Assembly: GCF_001625305.1 (NCBI RefSeq)
Contig: NW_017804353.1
Coordinates: 3,539,027 to 3,603,026 of the forward strand
Length of the DNA stretch: 64,000 nucleotides
Direction: 5' to 3'
From: Branchiostoma belcheri
Lineage: Eukaryota; Chordata; Leptocardii; Amphioxiformes; Branchiostomatidae
Shown: positions 9,519-22,339 of the stretch, in pieces
Layout of the letters: every line of letters starts with the position of its first letter
Position numbering within the stretch: the stretch's first letter is position 1
The notes under the pieces: model-generated
What the model saw: the letters and a program-made list of their open reading frames with translations, nothing else
What the model was told of the DNA's origin: nothing
The model's database searches: none
Made by a program: the position numbers and the translations under genes

Positions 9519-12500
9519 TCAGTCAGCCAGGAGTGTACAGATGGTGTTTGCTGCTGCCTCTGTCTCTTCTTCATCTCCCTCCTCCATCAGTTTCTCCACC
9601 AGTGCTGCTGCTGACCTCTCCAGGAAAGCAGTTCTGTTCACTGTGTTCCCACACAGGGTGCCTATTGGTTGAAAGAGAAAATGTAAAAATTTATACATAC
9701 TAGCATTGGTACATGATACAAAGATGGAAGAAATGTGGATATTAGCTATGATGTTGGCTTCATCAAATGACTGAAGCTTTCTCATATTTCACATTGTCAC
9801 CATGCCCTGTCCTTGGTGCTGAACAACATTCACCCAGCATATATGCTACTTGTGTCATACACATTCATATATGCCCTATCCTTAGTGCTGAACAGCTTTC
9901 ACCTAGCACACATGTTACCTGTATCATACACATTTATATATACACGGTCCTTGGTGCTGAACAATATTCACCTAACACACATGCTGTTTCAGTAAGGTTC
10001 ATAGATGCCCTGTCCCTGGTGCTGAATTGAAGATTATTGTTGACAATAATTGTTTTCTTTCATCTTTGTTGTCAACTTCTGATAAAGTGCTACAATAAAA
10101 TTTTATTAACAACACAGTCTAGTAGTATATGCAGCATCGGCTTTAGTTGTAACCTCAGAAGAATGACATTCATGATGCCTGACCTATCCCCATGACCAGC
10201 TCCATGGCTGAGTACCCCTCGGATGACCTGGACTCTTCCTGAAGAGCCTTCTCCAGTTTGCTGATGATGTGATCCAGGATGTCGCTGTCTGCCTCAGGAG
10301 TGTCATCATCGGCCAGGTAGGAGGTGGCCAGGAGTGCTGCCAGTCTGGTGCTCACCTCTCCAACCTACAAAACATGATGTGAATTTTTACATCGTACAAC
10401 CTTTTATTATAAATTTCATGCTTATAATTTTTAGGGCAGCATAGTATTACAGGTCTTTTACCAACTTTGGAATTGGACACAAACATTCTTCTGAAACAAC
10501 CTAGGAACATATAACACAAATTTGAAATCTTGAATCCGCATGAATAAAAAATTTTAGTAGGTGCTCACCAAAATCCACTGATATTGCATGGATCTGTGAA
10601 AATCTAAAAACTCCTACACATGTAATCAAATATACACAGTATACATAGCCAAATGAAGGTAAACAAATATCTACTAGTACATGTACTAGTATGTAATGTT
10701 AATATTGCATCACATTACAGATAGGCACACACCTTAAGATAAGGACCCAGCAGCTTGTTTATGTTCTGTTCCTTCAGAGCAGGTCTGACATCAGGCACCT
10801 TGCAGCAGTTATGGATGGTGTGGATGGCAGAGGTCACCAAACTGGAACGGTTCTGGAAAGTACATACACAGTAAGTTAACAATCAATGCCATTTAATATG
10901 TCCTTATAACATCCAATACAAGTTAATACATTAAGTTTCTGGATATTTCTCACATCCAGAAACAAAAAATGTGAAGTTATATTCCATTGTCCATTTGTTC
11001 TTTCATTGTTGAAAAAAAGACATGATAAAACATGATAAAAAAACATTATGTTGCAGCGCTATAATTACATATCAGTGAAATACAGAAAAAAAACGAGAGT
11101 GAGAATTCAACAACAAAGTGAACAAAAAGTTTACTGATTAGTTCCTAGCACATGCAGTGCAATTGGTTATTGTTCTTTGTAGTCCAAGGACACTTAATTA
11201 CTTAAAATCTTGACAATAATAAAATACAAGTACCCGGTCTTGTGGATAATGATCTCGAAATTTCTCCAGCCACCCACTCAACACCTCCACCATCCCTGCA
11301 GTTACAAGCCGGTGACACATGAGGGCGCTGCTGTCAGCCAGACCTGTGCACAGACCACCAATCATCATCAGACACCGGACTGGTACTTCAGCGCTGATGA
11401 CATCCTCGTACGATTTCTCCATGTACTTGATGAGGCTACATGAACAATGTGGTTAATAAAAAGCCACTGAATATTCATCATCATCCACTGTATTCTGCAT
11501 CTGCAGTAAATTGTAACAGTTGTATAAAGACGTCGTGCAGCTGCATTCTTTCATCAAATATTAGGGTTAGGCCATCTGTAGGTCTTCAATAAGTCACTCT
11601 GGACAAAAAGTTAAACGGAATGAAATTCTTCTTTTTCTATGAAGATGGTCTGTTTGAATCTATCATACAGTGCTTGATACATGTGTCATGAGGCTATATG
11701 TATATCATCTGCACATATCAATGTCTTTTCACCAAAGACTGAAACTTTAACTAACATCAACAGAAGACATAATGTTGGATCCCTTAAAATGATCAATAAG
11801 TTTCTCTAAGGTTTCTCAAACTCGATGACAACCTGTGGAATTGTTCTGCAGCTCCAATGTCAGCTAAGAAGTGGCTGAACAGCTGTAGTTCAGGTTTAGA
11901 CATGGTTCTTCTGGGCAGCAGGAGGTCACTCCACATCAGAGGGGCTGCTCCATTCAGATCTTCAGCACTCTGCCAGGACCCCAGCATCTAATGCAGTAGA
12001 ACATTATCTTCTTAATACTTCAACAAAATAAGCTGTCAATTAAAATAACATATTAAGTTCTTTTGTCGTAATCATGTTACCTAATACTGCATATGCCAAC
12101 TAAGTAACAGGTAAAAAAGTAAGGGTGGGACAGTCTTAAAAATGGTACATATAACTTAAACGTTTTCTGAATTGTAAATCAGTGTGACTTATATATAATG
12201 TTTCTATTCCATAATGTATTACATAACGTTGCAAATATGCAATAAACGTAATCAAAAAAGGATCTCTTATGGAGTTTTTTTGTTTCTTTATCAGATCATT
12301 TTCAGGATCAAATATTTCATTGTCTGGAATTAAAGATACCAACAGTGCTGATCTACCTTGACAGTAGTGGCTGCTTTCTTCAGAGTTGGTCTCAATGCTG
12401 GGAACTTCTCCAGTAAACTTTTTGTCTCTGGTGACAGGCCATCTTTGGGAAGGAAAATTCTAGTTTTAATATGAAGTTTAGAGCAACTGGTGAGGAAGCA

Positions 12501-15500
12501 AGCTGTGGTTTCGCAGTACAACCAAACCAAAATCAAACTCTCAGAAAAAGCGCTTTATGTACAGGATGTCACACACGTGGAATAACATACTATATTAGGC
12601 AACTAGCAAAGTACTGGATTGTAAATTGTGACTTGTGTAAAGTTTGTCATGTACTGTTAATTTTGTAATGTTTTTGTACGTTTGTAATATATGTATGTAA
12701 ATATGAATGTGTAGACCACAGGAAGAATAGCCTCTTATGAGGCTAATTGTGGATCTGAATAAAACTGAAACTGAAACTGAAACAAGACAAACAAGTAAAA
12801 GAACCTAGTAAGCAATTGCATTGCTGGGGTAGTGTGACGTAGCGGCAGAGTGCTCGACTCGGAACCAAGAGGTCCTAAGTTCAAGTCCTAAAATGCCACC
12901 GAACTTGTGCCCTTGGGAAAGGCTCTAAGACTTTACACGACTTTCCTTACTTCACTCAGGTGAGTATTGTATTGTCTCATGTTGGTGGTGGCATCAATAT
13001 AAGTTGAAAAAACTTAAGTGTGCCATCACCATGTCTTGTGATTACATGTTGGAATGTATAAAAAATTACATTGTACCATAGAAAACATTGGGGAATAAAT
13101 GTTATCAGAACCACCTACCAAAGACAGAGTCATCTACCTCCTGGTTGGTAGACTGGAGTGTTCTCATCATCTCTGACAGGTACTTCACTGTGCTCCCCTG
13201 GTCTCCCATGGACTGATATGTGTCACTCATACTCTTGTACGTGGCAGCCAGAAATGTCTTAGACTCGGGGGACGACTCTGACAGCACTTGGAAAATTTCT
13301 GCTGCCTGTGATGGGTGGAGATGTTTGATCATAAAAATGTCTTTCACTACAGATTATCTCTCGCTTTACAGAATTTTATGCACTGTATGTTGAACTCATT
13401 AAGCAACTAGAAAGGTACCATTCACAGCAAAGCCAATGCATAATGTTTACCTTAAAAGTTTGCATATGGTATGCTCTGTTAATTCTTACTCAAACATATA
13501 AAATATGGTCAGACTGGTCTAAATCCCTCCTGCTATAAAATTGCAACCGGGGGCAACACTAGTTAACACGGTGACAGACATCTGGTTCAGGTCATTGACC
13601 TTATTTGTATGGAGAAGAAACAGACTCTGAGCAAAAACAATTATATGTTTTCCTTTGGTAAACACAACAATCTCCATGTCTTGAATATCTTCCTCAACAT
13701 TTTCTTCCATAAAATTTAACCTGGTCAAGGATGTTTAAAAATGTAACAAATTTGTAATCAAGTTAAATAAATAAAACATGGAGTTAGTTACCTGTTGAAG
13801 GTACAGAAGAGCTAACTGGTGGTCCCCAGCTGTCTGTAGTTCTTTGGCTGTATGTAACAGGGACAGGCCCACATGTATGTTAGGACTGCTCTCCCCATGC
13901 TGCTGTAGCAGCGTCTGTAGGGCCTGTTCATGGAGGGAACGCTCCTTTTCAACATCCCCAAGCTCACTGTAGCACCTGGGGAAACAATGCTAGAGTCAAT
14001 ATGAGTAGCGTGGAATCATTCATTGAGTGACCAACATCGTTTGTATCACAGTCATTCCTTAGTAAGACATCTGGAGCTGCATGGTTCCCGTTTAGACTCT
14101 TCATTCAGTCTGTCACTCAAAAAAAACAAACAATCATTATCAGTCACAGTTCTTTTAAAATCAGACCAAGGGCATGACTATATATAACTGTGACATAAAC
14201 AGGTAAAACTCTTATCAGTCAACAGGTATGTGTCTCCTTAATATAAAACTAAATGTACATTGGTGCCCTTATAAAAGAAAACTGAGCCAGTAAAGAAGCA
14301 GTTAAATGGAAGCCATAAGAATGTTTTTGAATAATTTGGGTTCCCGTAATGTTCTATAAAATTACTCACCTGGCTAAGTTGAACTGCATCTTCCCTACAT
14401 CCACATTAATTGGAGCTTGTCTCATCTGTGAATATGCAGCCAGGGCTTTTTCCCAGTACTCTGCAGCATCCTTGTAACTTTTCCCATCAAACAAAATCTG
14501 TGCGGCAGAATCCAGTCCAGTGACCTGTTCTGGGCGCAGGGACACAGGACCTGGTAGTAACTGCAGGGCATTTATGCCTACAGATAAAAAAATTAACGTT
14601 AGTGAAGAAATGCAGGGTGCATTCATCGTCAAAGCTTTTTGACTTCTAAAACCTGATGATATACTTTTAAGTATTTAAAAATGTACACATTTAAAAATGT
14701 GTACATGTACAAAGAGTCATCTTACCTTGAACATAGTTTGCCAAGGCTTTCATCTTATTCCCTTGATGAAGACAGACTTTTGCCAGGTTGAAGAAAGCCT
14801 GGTGTGCTTGAGGGTTACATGGAGACATCTGATAGATCTTTACAGCTTCTTCAAAATGCACCGTGGCACGTGTGGTGTCTCCTGACTTACTGTACGCTGA
14901 GGCGAGATTATTCAAAGCCATGGCCACGTTGGGGTGTTCATTCCCAAACAGTTGTCTCCAAACTTCCAAAGCTCTTTGGTAACATTGTACGGCAGAGTCA
15001 TACTCTTTTAGCTCGTCATGTGCAAAAGCAATATTGTTGACACAAGTGGCTATATCCGGGTGGGGGGTGCCTGCACCGTAGAATGCCTCTAACATAGCCA
15101 GTGCCTTTTGCAGCAGTTCGATACCGTCCTGGCATCTCTTCAGGTTTACGTACTGATTTCCGATGCCGACCAAACCGTGTGCAATGTCAGGATGCAGTGT
15201 TCCTTTTCCGTGCACACCATCGTAGATGTCCAAAGACTGCTGGAACAGGCCTAGGGCTGTGTCATGCTCTCCGAGAGCCTTGTATGTATTTGCCAGGTTG
15301 TTTATAGTCAGAGCTATGGAAACATTTGGCTTTCCTGCATACAGTTCCTGTTTCATCTCAAGTGCCTCCCTGTGATGCTTCAGACTTTCGTGGTAGTCTC
15401 CTTTCTCATAGAAAATGATCCCCAGGTTGTCAAGAGTACCTGCAATGGATGGATGATTCCTGTTGCCATAGCTACCACGGAACTTCTTCAAGGCCTTCTC

Positions 15501-18500
15501 AAAACACGTGGCAGCCATGTCTATGTTCCCAAGCTTTGCCATTAGGATACCCATGTTACCCAGGGATGCCCCGATGTCAGGATGGGGGTTGTCATCTCCG
15601 TAGATAGCCACCCTCATTTGAAGTGAGCGTGTGAGATATTCCAAAGCCTTTGGGATGTTTCCCATGTCCTTGTAGGTCATCCCCATGTTGTTCCAAATTA
15701 GGGCTACCTGCAAGGGAAAGTCGGGTCTCCTTTAATAACCTTTTGTGTGTGTACAGTTCACCAGAATGAAGTCACCAGAATTTGCCCCTGAACAATAAAA
15801 TGAGCTGCTTTCAATTCTGAATCACAAAATTCAATGTGTGCATTGCAAGTACATTGTATGTAATACAATTTGTTACTTAACAATTTCTTCAAGTAAATGT
15901 AAGGTAAAGTTTTAAATTAGGATGAAGACTTTAAGATTTGAAATAATCATGTCACACCTGTGGATGTGGTGTGCCCTCCCCAAACACATCTTCTGAGATC
16001 TTCTCTGCACGTTGCAGGTACTGCAGGGCTGTATTGTGGTCCAGCATCTCACCATGGACTGATCCCAGATTAGCCAGTGTCATGGCCATTAAAGGATTAG
16101 GGCCACTGGAGGGTAGTAAAGAAGTGAGTTGCACACTAACACTGCTATCCCTGTCCCTGGTGCTGAATGACATTCACACTGACACTACCATCCCTGTCCC
16201 TGGTGCTGAATGACATTCACACAGACACTACCATCCCTGTCCCTGGTGCTGAATGACATTCACACTAACACTACTATCCCTGTCCCTGGTGCTGAATGAC
16301 ATTCACACAGACACTACCATCCCTGTCCCTGGTGCTGAATGACATTCACACTAACACTGCTATCCCTGTCCCTGGTGCTGAATGACATTCACACTGACAC
16401 TGCCATCCCTGTCCCTGGTGCTGAATGACATTCACACAGACACTACCATCCCTGTCCCTGGTGCTGAATGACATTCACACTAACACTACCATCCCTGTCC
16501 CTGGTGCTGAATGACATTCACACAGACACTACCATCCCTGTCCCTGGTGCTGAATGACATTCACACTTCACACAGGGCACTATTGGCACTGTCCCTGGTG
16601 CTGAAGAACATCTACACTGATATTACTGTTCCAGTATATGACATTACATCTACAAATGCATCTCACCTGTATAGGGTTTGTTCCATTTCCAGGACTTTCT
16701 CAAACAGCTCCCTTGCTGGGACCCACTCTTTCCTGTCCATGTAGACCACCCCAAGTGTCTGCATCGGCACAATGATGCTTGGGTGCAGTTTCCTGGCCTT
16801 GTGAAGGTCTGTTGCCATGGCGATGGCTTCTTCTGTGTACTGAGTGGCCTTGTCAGTATTGCCCAGCTTCCAGTGAGCATATCCAAGGTTGGAAATGGAG
16901 CTGACCAACTCAGGGGCTTCTCTTCCTGTATCGTATAGACACACAAAATAAAGTTAGAAAAAAAGTTAAAGATGAAAAACATAAATACCATTTTACCACG
17001 CTGTCAAAATTTCTGGAAATGAAAAAAAATAGTTGGATACCTGAGTATTGAATTCAATGTTGCCTTTTTTAAAATTTATTCAACCATCTAATTCTAAGTA
17101 AAAAGTTGTTAAAGCATCATTACAATGTATACTTGAGAAAGCCCTTGCCTTGAAAAACAGCTTGTCTCATCTGCAGTGCCTTTTCCATCATCTCCAGTCC
17201 CTCCTCATTTCTTCCTGCTTCCAGAAGGGAGCTGCCCAGGTTGTTGTATGCCCCTGCTACTCTTGTGTTCTCGGCACTTCTTCCATAGATGTGCAGGAAC
17301 ATGTCTAGTGAGTCCCGGTGATATTTCTCTGCATCCTGTAAGTGACCAAGGTCATCCAAACAGTTGGCAATACTGTCTAGAGTACCAGCAATCTCATACG
17401 TCTTTCCCTCTGTACCATAGAGAATGTGGAATATCTGAAGCGCCTGGTAGTATTTGGAGAGACAGTCGAGATTTGACCATCGAGACTGCTTCTCTAGGTT
17501 TGCAAGGGCAGTCAGCTGTGCAGCAATCTGGGGGTGAGCCACATTCTCCCCCACAACAGATTTGAACATTCTCAAAGCCTCTTGAAAACATTTTCTGGCC
17601 TCTTTAAAGTTTGCCATCTCGAGGTGGATGCTTCCCAAGCCAGACATGTATGTTGCAGTTTCAGAATGAGCTCTGTGCAAGCCATGCATTTCCTGGGCTG
17701 ATTCTAGTGCCTGCTTTTCCAGCTCCAGTGCCATATCGTAGTCACCTACATCCTTGTGTACCGAAGCCATGCCATGCAGAGTGTGCGAAATGAATTCTCT
17801 ACCTGAACCATCTTTTCCAAAAAGCTGTTTTCTTAACTCGAGGGCTTCCCCATAAGCTTCAAGTGCCTGATCAAACTTGTCGAACATGTGGTTAATGTGT
17901 CCAAGGGCATGCAGAGCCATGGCTATGTGTTCATTGGCACCTTCAGATTGGGCATCCTTCCTCCACAGTTCTAGAGCTTCCTGGTAATGTTCCATAGCTT
18001 TGTGCTGATCCCCGTCACCTCCATAGGCGTTGCCGAGGTTGTAATGACAGACCCCCAGATGATGTGTCATGCCCAGAGATGGCTGGGCTGTTTCCGGCTG
18101 TTTAATCTCTCTCTCAAGCAGGGAAATAGCTTCCTGGTACTGTGATAGACGCAGAAGGATGAGAGACTTAGTCCTAGCACTGGTGTCCAGCAAACAAGTT
18201 CCCTCTGTCAAGCTTCCTGCTGCCGTTTCCTTATCCTCACCTGCACTTTTCTTCAACATAGCAGACATCATTTCTTCGAGGGGGAGCACGGTCTGGTAGA
18301 AGCGTACAAGAGTGCTTTTGGGCAAAACATCGGTGAGTTCACGGACAACTCGACTACAGGTATCTTCAGTTGCCACCTCGTCTGTTCCATGGTCTATCCG
18401 TTTCATGGGAGTGATGTCGTCGCTCTGGCTGTCATTGGAGAGATAAGTGTGGAGTCGTAGTTCTGTTGCAATACTGACTGCCACCTTAAGGTTCTGTGAT

Positions 18501-21500
18501 GCCACCTTGGAGAGGAGACCCTTGTCAGCCATTTCCTCAATGATGTCCCAGGCTGTGTTTGCCTCCAGAGCATAGAAAAGTCCCAGGCCACTGACAACCA
18601 TACTGAGGAGACGGTAGATTTCCTTCTTCACCTGGAAAAGTTTTCCGTCCTCATCCTCTTTTAGGGTAGTCTTGAAAGACTGGAGAATCTCCTTTAAAAA
18701 GGCCATGGCTCTTTCACAACCTAACGTCTGACCCTCTAGATGTGCATCAGAAGTTTGGGATCCTACACTTGCAGATTCTTCTTCCTTTGAACTGATCTCT
18801 GAAGCCGGTTTGTGGTGCGCTGAAGGATTCTCGGTGTGCAGAGTTTGCTGTACTAACACTTCATACTCTTCAACCAGCTTCCTGTCTCCAGCCACATGTG
18901 CCACAGTTCGCAGCACCTCGTCTATGTGGAAGCCGTATGTTTCTGCAGAAGCTGTGGTCTGCAGAATTGCCATGTTGTGTGGGGTTCTGAGAATATAAAA
19001 AAGTGATGGAGCTACACATTATTTATATTCAAAGTGATGCAGATTTTGCACATGACGATTTTGCACTTTTGCACTGCTTCATTGTACACTGTGATTAAAC
19101 AATGACATATGCTTCTCATCCATGTCAAAATACATCACTTACCTAATCAGCTCAAGCTCTGGTTTGCCATGAAATTCTGGTCGACCGAGTGGTGTTTTCG
19201 AAGCACCCGGCATGGCCCCATCAAAGGCAAAGCCTCGGGGTCCAGTGTCGTAGAACCAGTCACTTTCTGGGCCACCTAAAACAAAACATTATCTTCAACT
19301 GAATGACTCAGGTGTCATCGCTTCACTTTAGGGCAAAAAGATCAAAGAATACACGATGAAGAGAATAATGTGATTTTCTAGTCATCAGTATCTGATTTGT
19401 GAAAGAAATTGCACAGATAACATGATTAGAACATCATATTAAGGATATCCATATGGTACATGAAAATCATATCACATTTGACATGTTTGATCATTTCTTT
19501 GAGTCAGGTTGTTGAACTATCTGGCCATTGATGCAATTTGACAACCATACTGGGGAGATGGTAGATCATAGTAAGAAGGCCTTTAAAAGGTATAACTGTG
19601 ATGATTCAGACCCAGTCTTACCTGAATAAAAGTCATTTAAAGATTTGATGGCAACGGCTGGGAGGATAGTTTCACCAAGATCAATCACCTGAAGAAATGA
19701 GAATAAAATTTTGAAATATTAATGTTACCACTGAAGAATAACAGCTTATTGAATAGAGACATTGAACTCAACAAAGCCAAGGGGCTGAGGCTACCTTCAT
19801 ACATGTATTTATTGCAAAAAACACAAATCTATTGCAAAAAACACAAATCTATAGACTGACATTTTGTAATTAGGTTACCTGATATCCCTTTATATCTTAT
19901 TCCTGATATGACTTTTACTAAAAGTTTTAGAATTGTATTTTATCATGTATTATGAATTTTATACTTGGATATTAAAGGCGGATCTGTAAGCAATGACGCA
20001 ATTCAGGTGTTGATTTTATATTATACCTGCTATGTCATTGGTAATAAAATCTGAATCTGACTCTATGAATACCTGTGCTGGTGGACAAAAAACTTTAATA
20101 TGATTTATATATATCAACCTTCAAGTGCAGAAGTCTTGTGAGGTTCCTGAAGTACTGGCGGTTCTCCCTGCTGTCTCCTCCCTCCTCCAGCAAGATGGCG
20201 AACTCAAAGTCGGAGTAAGGCGTGGTCTCTTCCCGGGCCAGCGACCCCAGACCGATGACGGCAAATCTGCACGGAGCCTCTCCAAGGTCTTGGACTGATG
20301 CTTCCACCATTGACGAGATGAGACCTTTCCATGGACATTTTCATTAAATTTTTATTAAAGTTTCATTGACTGGTGTCATATGAAGCAAAAAACTTGCGTG
20401 AATTGGCAACATTTGAACATGGTACATGTACATTGGATTATAATAATATTGTTACATGTATTAAAATAGCTGAAGTATTTTTTAAATATAAATGTCACAA
20501 CTCTACCAGTAACATTAATTTACTGTAACAACTGTGACTTCAAGGTGTCTTCATCATACCTGTGATGTCAGCTGCAACCTGTTTGTAGATACCCCTGACG
20601 GCCTCAGCCCTGTCCAGTTCATGCTCCATGTTGTAGGGGATGGCATCAAGATCGTCAAGCTTCTTTTGACATTCTTCCCTGATCTGTAGCAGTTTTGCCT
20701 TGGGATCAAAAAGACTCAATCTGGGACTATCTTGTGTCTCTTTCTGTCCTCCTACAAGGCACTGAAGGAAAAGCTCTTCAATATTTCTGATGCTGGTCTG
20801 TATTTCCTTAACTTCCTCCTCTTGTTTTGATCGTACGATGGCAGAGTTGTAGAGAGCGACAGCATTTACTGTCCATGTGCCTGCCTGTTCCAGGTCAGGC
20901 AGACTCAGCTCTTGGAAGTTTGGACCTCTGATTTGCTTTCCTTTATCCTCCAAGCATTCCTGCTCTTGCTCAACACTTGCTGCTTTGATTTCTGTGAGTT
21001 TTGGATCCTCCTTTCCTTTAGTTGCTGGAAGTCTAAGAATATTGTTCACTCGTGCGAGGAACACGTCACCTAATGCATGGAGGGCTGAAACTGTCTGAGG
21101 GTCAGAAAACTGATGATGGACAAGTTTGAGGGCCGAGGCAAAATGGTTCTCGGCTCGATCAAACTCCCCCTCTTTCAGAGCAGTTTGCCCTGCTTGGTAG
21201 TGGTCTTCATATGTGGGACTGTTGTGAAAGTAACAATACAAAACAGTAAGAACCCATTGATGAAAATTGGATGGGCACAGCATAAATTAAGGTCAATTAT
21301 TATGAGGGGTTAATAATTTCAACAGCCAGATAAATTTTTGTTAGCATTTGTATGTGTGTACTGTGTGTGGTTTAGCACAATAAGTCAAGACGCTTTGGGT
21401 TGTCATGAAATCTGCAGCATAATAAGTATACGTATATTTAGTATATAACAGTTACTGTAAATTCAGTTCCCCACCTGTATGTTTCACCACACTGGCTCAG

Positions 21501-21530
21501 AAGGCCAAGCCCTTGAGGCTCAACAGTCAT
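9519..21530 (-). CDS. Large protein with nucleotidyltransferase-like domain, many TPRs and an armadillo-like tail
   Basis: Eighteen exons (minus): 21475-21530, 20560-21218, 20119-20324, 19622-19688, 19143-19275, 17149-18986, 16667-16925, 15958-16105, 14726-15707, 14370-14577, 13792-13975, 13119-13305, 12357-12442, 11833-11987, 11234-11435, 10733-10852, 10184-10364, 9519-9661. Phases all join, giving 1937 residues. Residues 19-100 hold a TPR-like start (YEDHYQAGQTALKEGEFDRA). Residues 259-280 contain GLGSLAREETTPYSDFEF: G265-S266 and D277/E279 fit the DUF294 (PII-uridylyltransferase N-terminal) nucleotidyltransferase signature, followed by WFYDTGPRGFAFDGAMP. From about 640 to 1640 are kinesin-light-chain-type TPRs (HPNVAMALNNLASAYSKSG). 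Residues about 1670-1937 are helical, armadillo-like (GNTVNRTAFLERSAAALVEK). The exon 6 donor is GC. Substrate and role are unknown; a sensor or scaffold is a guess. Confidence 0.85.
9795..10026 (+). repeat. Tandem copies of the TGTCCTTGGTGCTGAA core
   Basis: Four copies of CCCTGTCCTTGGTGCTGAACAA-type units about 63-78 bases apart, each followed by a variant of CATTCACCTAGCACACATG. Located in the last intron of the TPR gene. Confidence 0.75.
12640..12785 (+). mobile_element. Probable 3' end of a CR1-like non-LTR element
   Basis: Contains TAGACCACAGGAAGAATAGC, a short AGGCTAAT hairpin region and the ending GGATCTGAATAAAACTGAAA followed by CTGAAA repeats, the layout of 3' tails of chordate CR1/L2-like LINEs. 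No coding part is left. Family assignment is from memory of tail structure only. Confidence 0.4.
12824..12990 (+). mobile_element. tRNA-derived SINE
   Basis: tRNA-like head with an A box (TAGCGGCAGAGTGCTCGACT) and degenerate B box (GGTCCTAAGTTCAAGTCC), then the tail CCCTTGGGAAAGGCTCTAAG with TTTACACGACTTTCC. A second copy with the same head and tail is at 28942-29125. In an intron of the TPR gene. Confidence 0.7.
13530..13670 (+). repeat. Dispersed repeat, copy A
   Basis: Starts TATAAAATTGCAAC and includes GACAGACATCTGGTTCAGGT and TTATTTGTATGGAGAAGAA. A close copy is at 56478-56612. The family is not recognised; the length suggests a SINE or MITE fragment. Confidence 0.6.
16136..16610 (+). 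repeat. 43-bp minisatellite carrying the CCCTGGTGCTGAATGA core
   Basis: Ten units with an exact 43-base period (unit starts at 16155, 16198, 16241 and so on to 16542), plus a diverged eleventh near 16592. Unit contents alternate between CACTGACACTACCATC, CACAGACACTACCATC and CACTAACACTGCTATC variants, as if amplified in higher-order blocks. It fills most of the intron between TPR-gene exons 7 and 8. Confidence 0.95.
19970..20062 (+). mobile_element. Possible LINE 3' tail
   Basis: Ends GGTAATAAAATCTGAATCTGACTC, resembling a non-LTR 3' end with short ATCTGA tail repeats. Nothing coding is present. Weak call. Confidence 0.25.
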
Positions 21531-22135
21531 CTTCAGGTCTGGAACTTTATAGTTTTCTCCACTTGACAGAACTTATAAGTAGATGAGCTCTCTCTGTGAA
21601 CATAGAACTTTTGAACATCAAAAAGTTAAAATGATTATCTCAAACTTTGAATCTTTTGACACGGCAAAACTTACATGACTTAAAGGTTGGAAATACGAAC
21701 AAAACAAAATATCCATCCTTGTAGTTTCCCTGGGCTCCATTGTGACCTCATATAAACTTTAGAAAATAGTATTTTTTGACTGACAGCTCCGGTAATTAAA
21801 TTTTGCATGTAATCTACCAATCTCCGGCAGTAAGGTGTGATGTACACATGGTGTATTCTGTAGGAAGTCAGAATAACACCATGTGCGTTCAGCACAGTCT
21901 CAGCTAGAGTAAAATACACCACAACAGCAGCTTCTGTCATGATAGCAATGCCCTTTGTTATCTTAATTGCGGTATTGACGCAGTACGCATCTTAACTCCT
22001 TTCTTCCCACGACATGTTATTTAGTGGCTGCCAGAGGCACATGTAACCCAGGACTTTCTTGACGTAACTTACTATCGTCAGGGAGAACTAATTATGAGAA
22101 AAATCATAGAAATCAGAAACATATTCTACCTTTCA

Positions 22136-22339
22136 CTACTTAATGGCACAGGGAATCATAAACTTCTCCGATGCCTCTGGCCAGACAGGACTCCCAGGAA
22201 CTTCCGGGTTCATCGCGCGGTCATTGGCCCGTACCATTCTCTTAACAATAGGGGTGTTGCCTGGAGGCAATTTGCCATTGATCTTTGGTGTGAAAAACTC
22301 CCTCTTGATTACAGGAGCACAAGTACTAAAATTCATCAA
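22136..22339 (-). other. Unassigned open frame, possible terminal exon
   Basis: A 67-codon frame with protein-like composition (for example KREFFTPKINGKLPPGNTPI and NPEVPGSPVWPEASEKF). A usable acceptor (ATTTTAG before TACTTGTGCTCC, about 22328) suggests a last exon, with stop TAG at 22136-22138. No upstream exon was found before SelJ-2 begins. The opposite strand is also open here. I do not recognise the protein. Confidence 0.25.

Noticed and set aside
9205..9703. Two plus-strand frames of 152 and 155 codons rich in HSFGHSFIH
   Set aside because: They are translations of a minisatellite whose period keeps frames open; the downstream part is antisense to the last TPR-gene exon.
12824..12900. 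tRNA gene
   Set aside because: A and B boxes are present but the head lacks a consistent cloverleaf and is followed by the shared SINE tail also seen at 28942.
16136..16610. CRISPR array
   Set aside because: Units are directly adjacent with no unique spacers, in a eukaryotic intron; it is a minisatellite.
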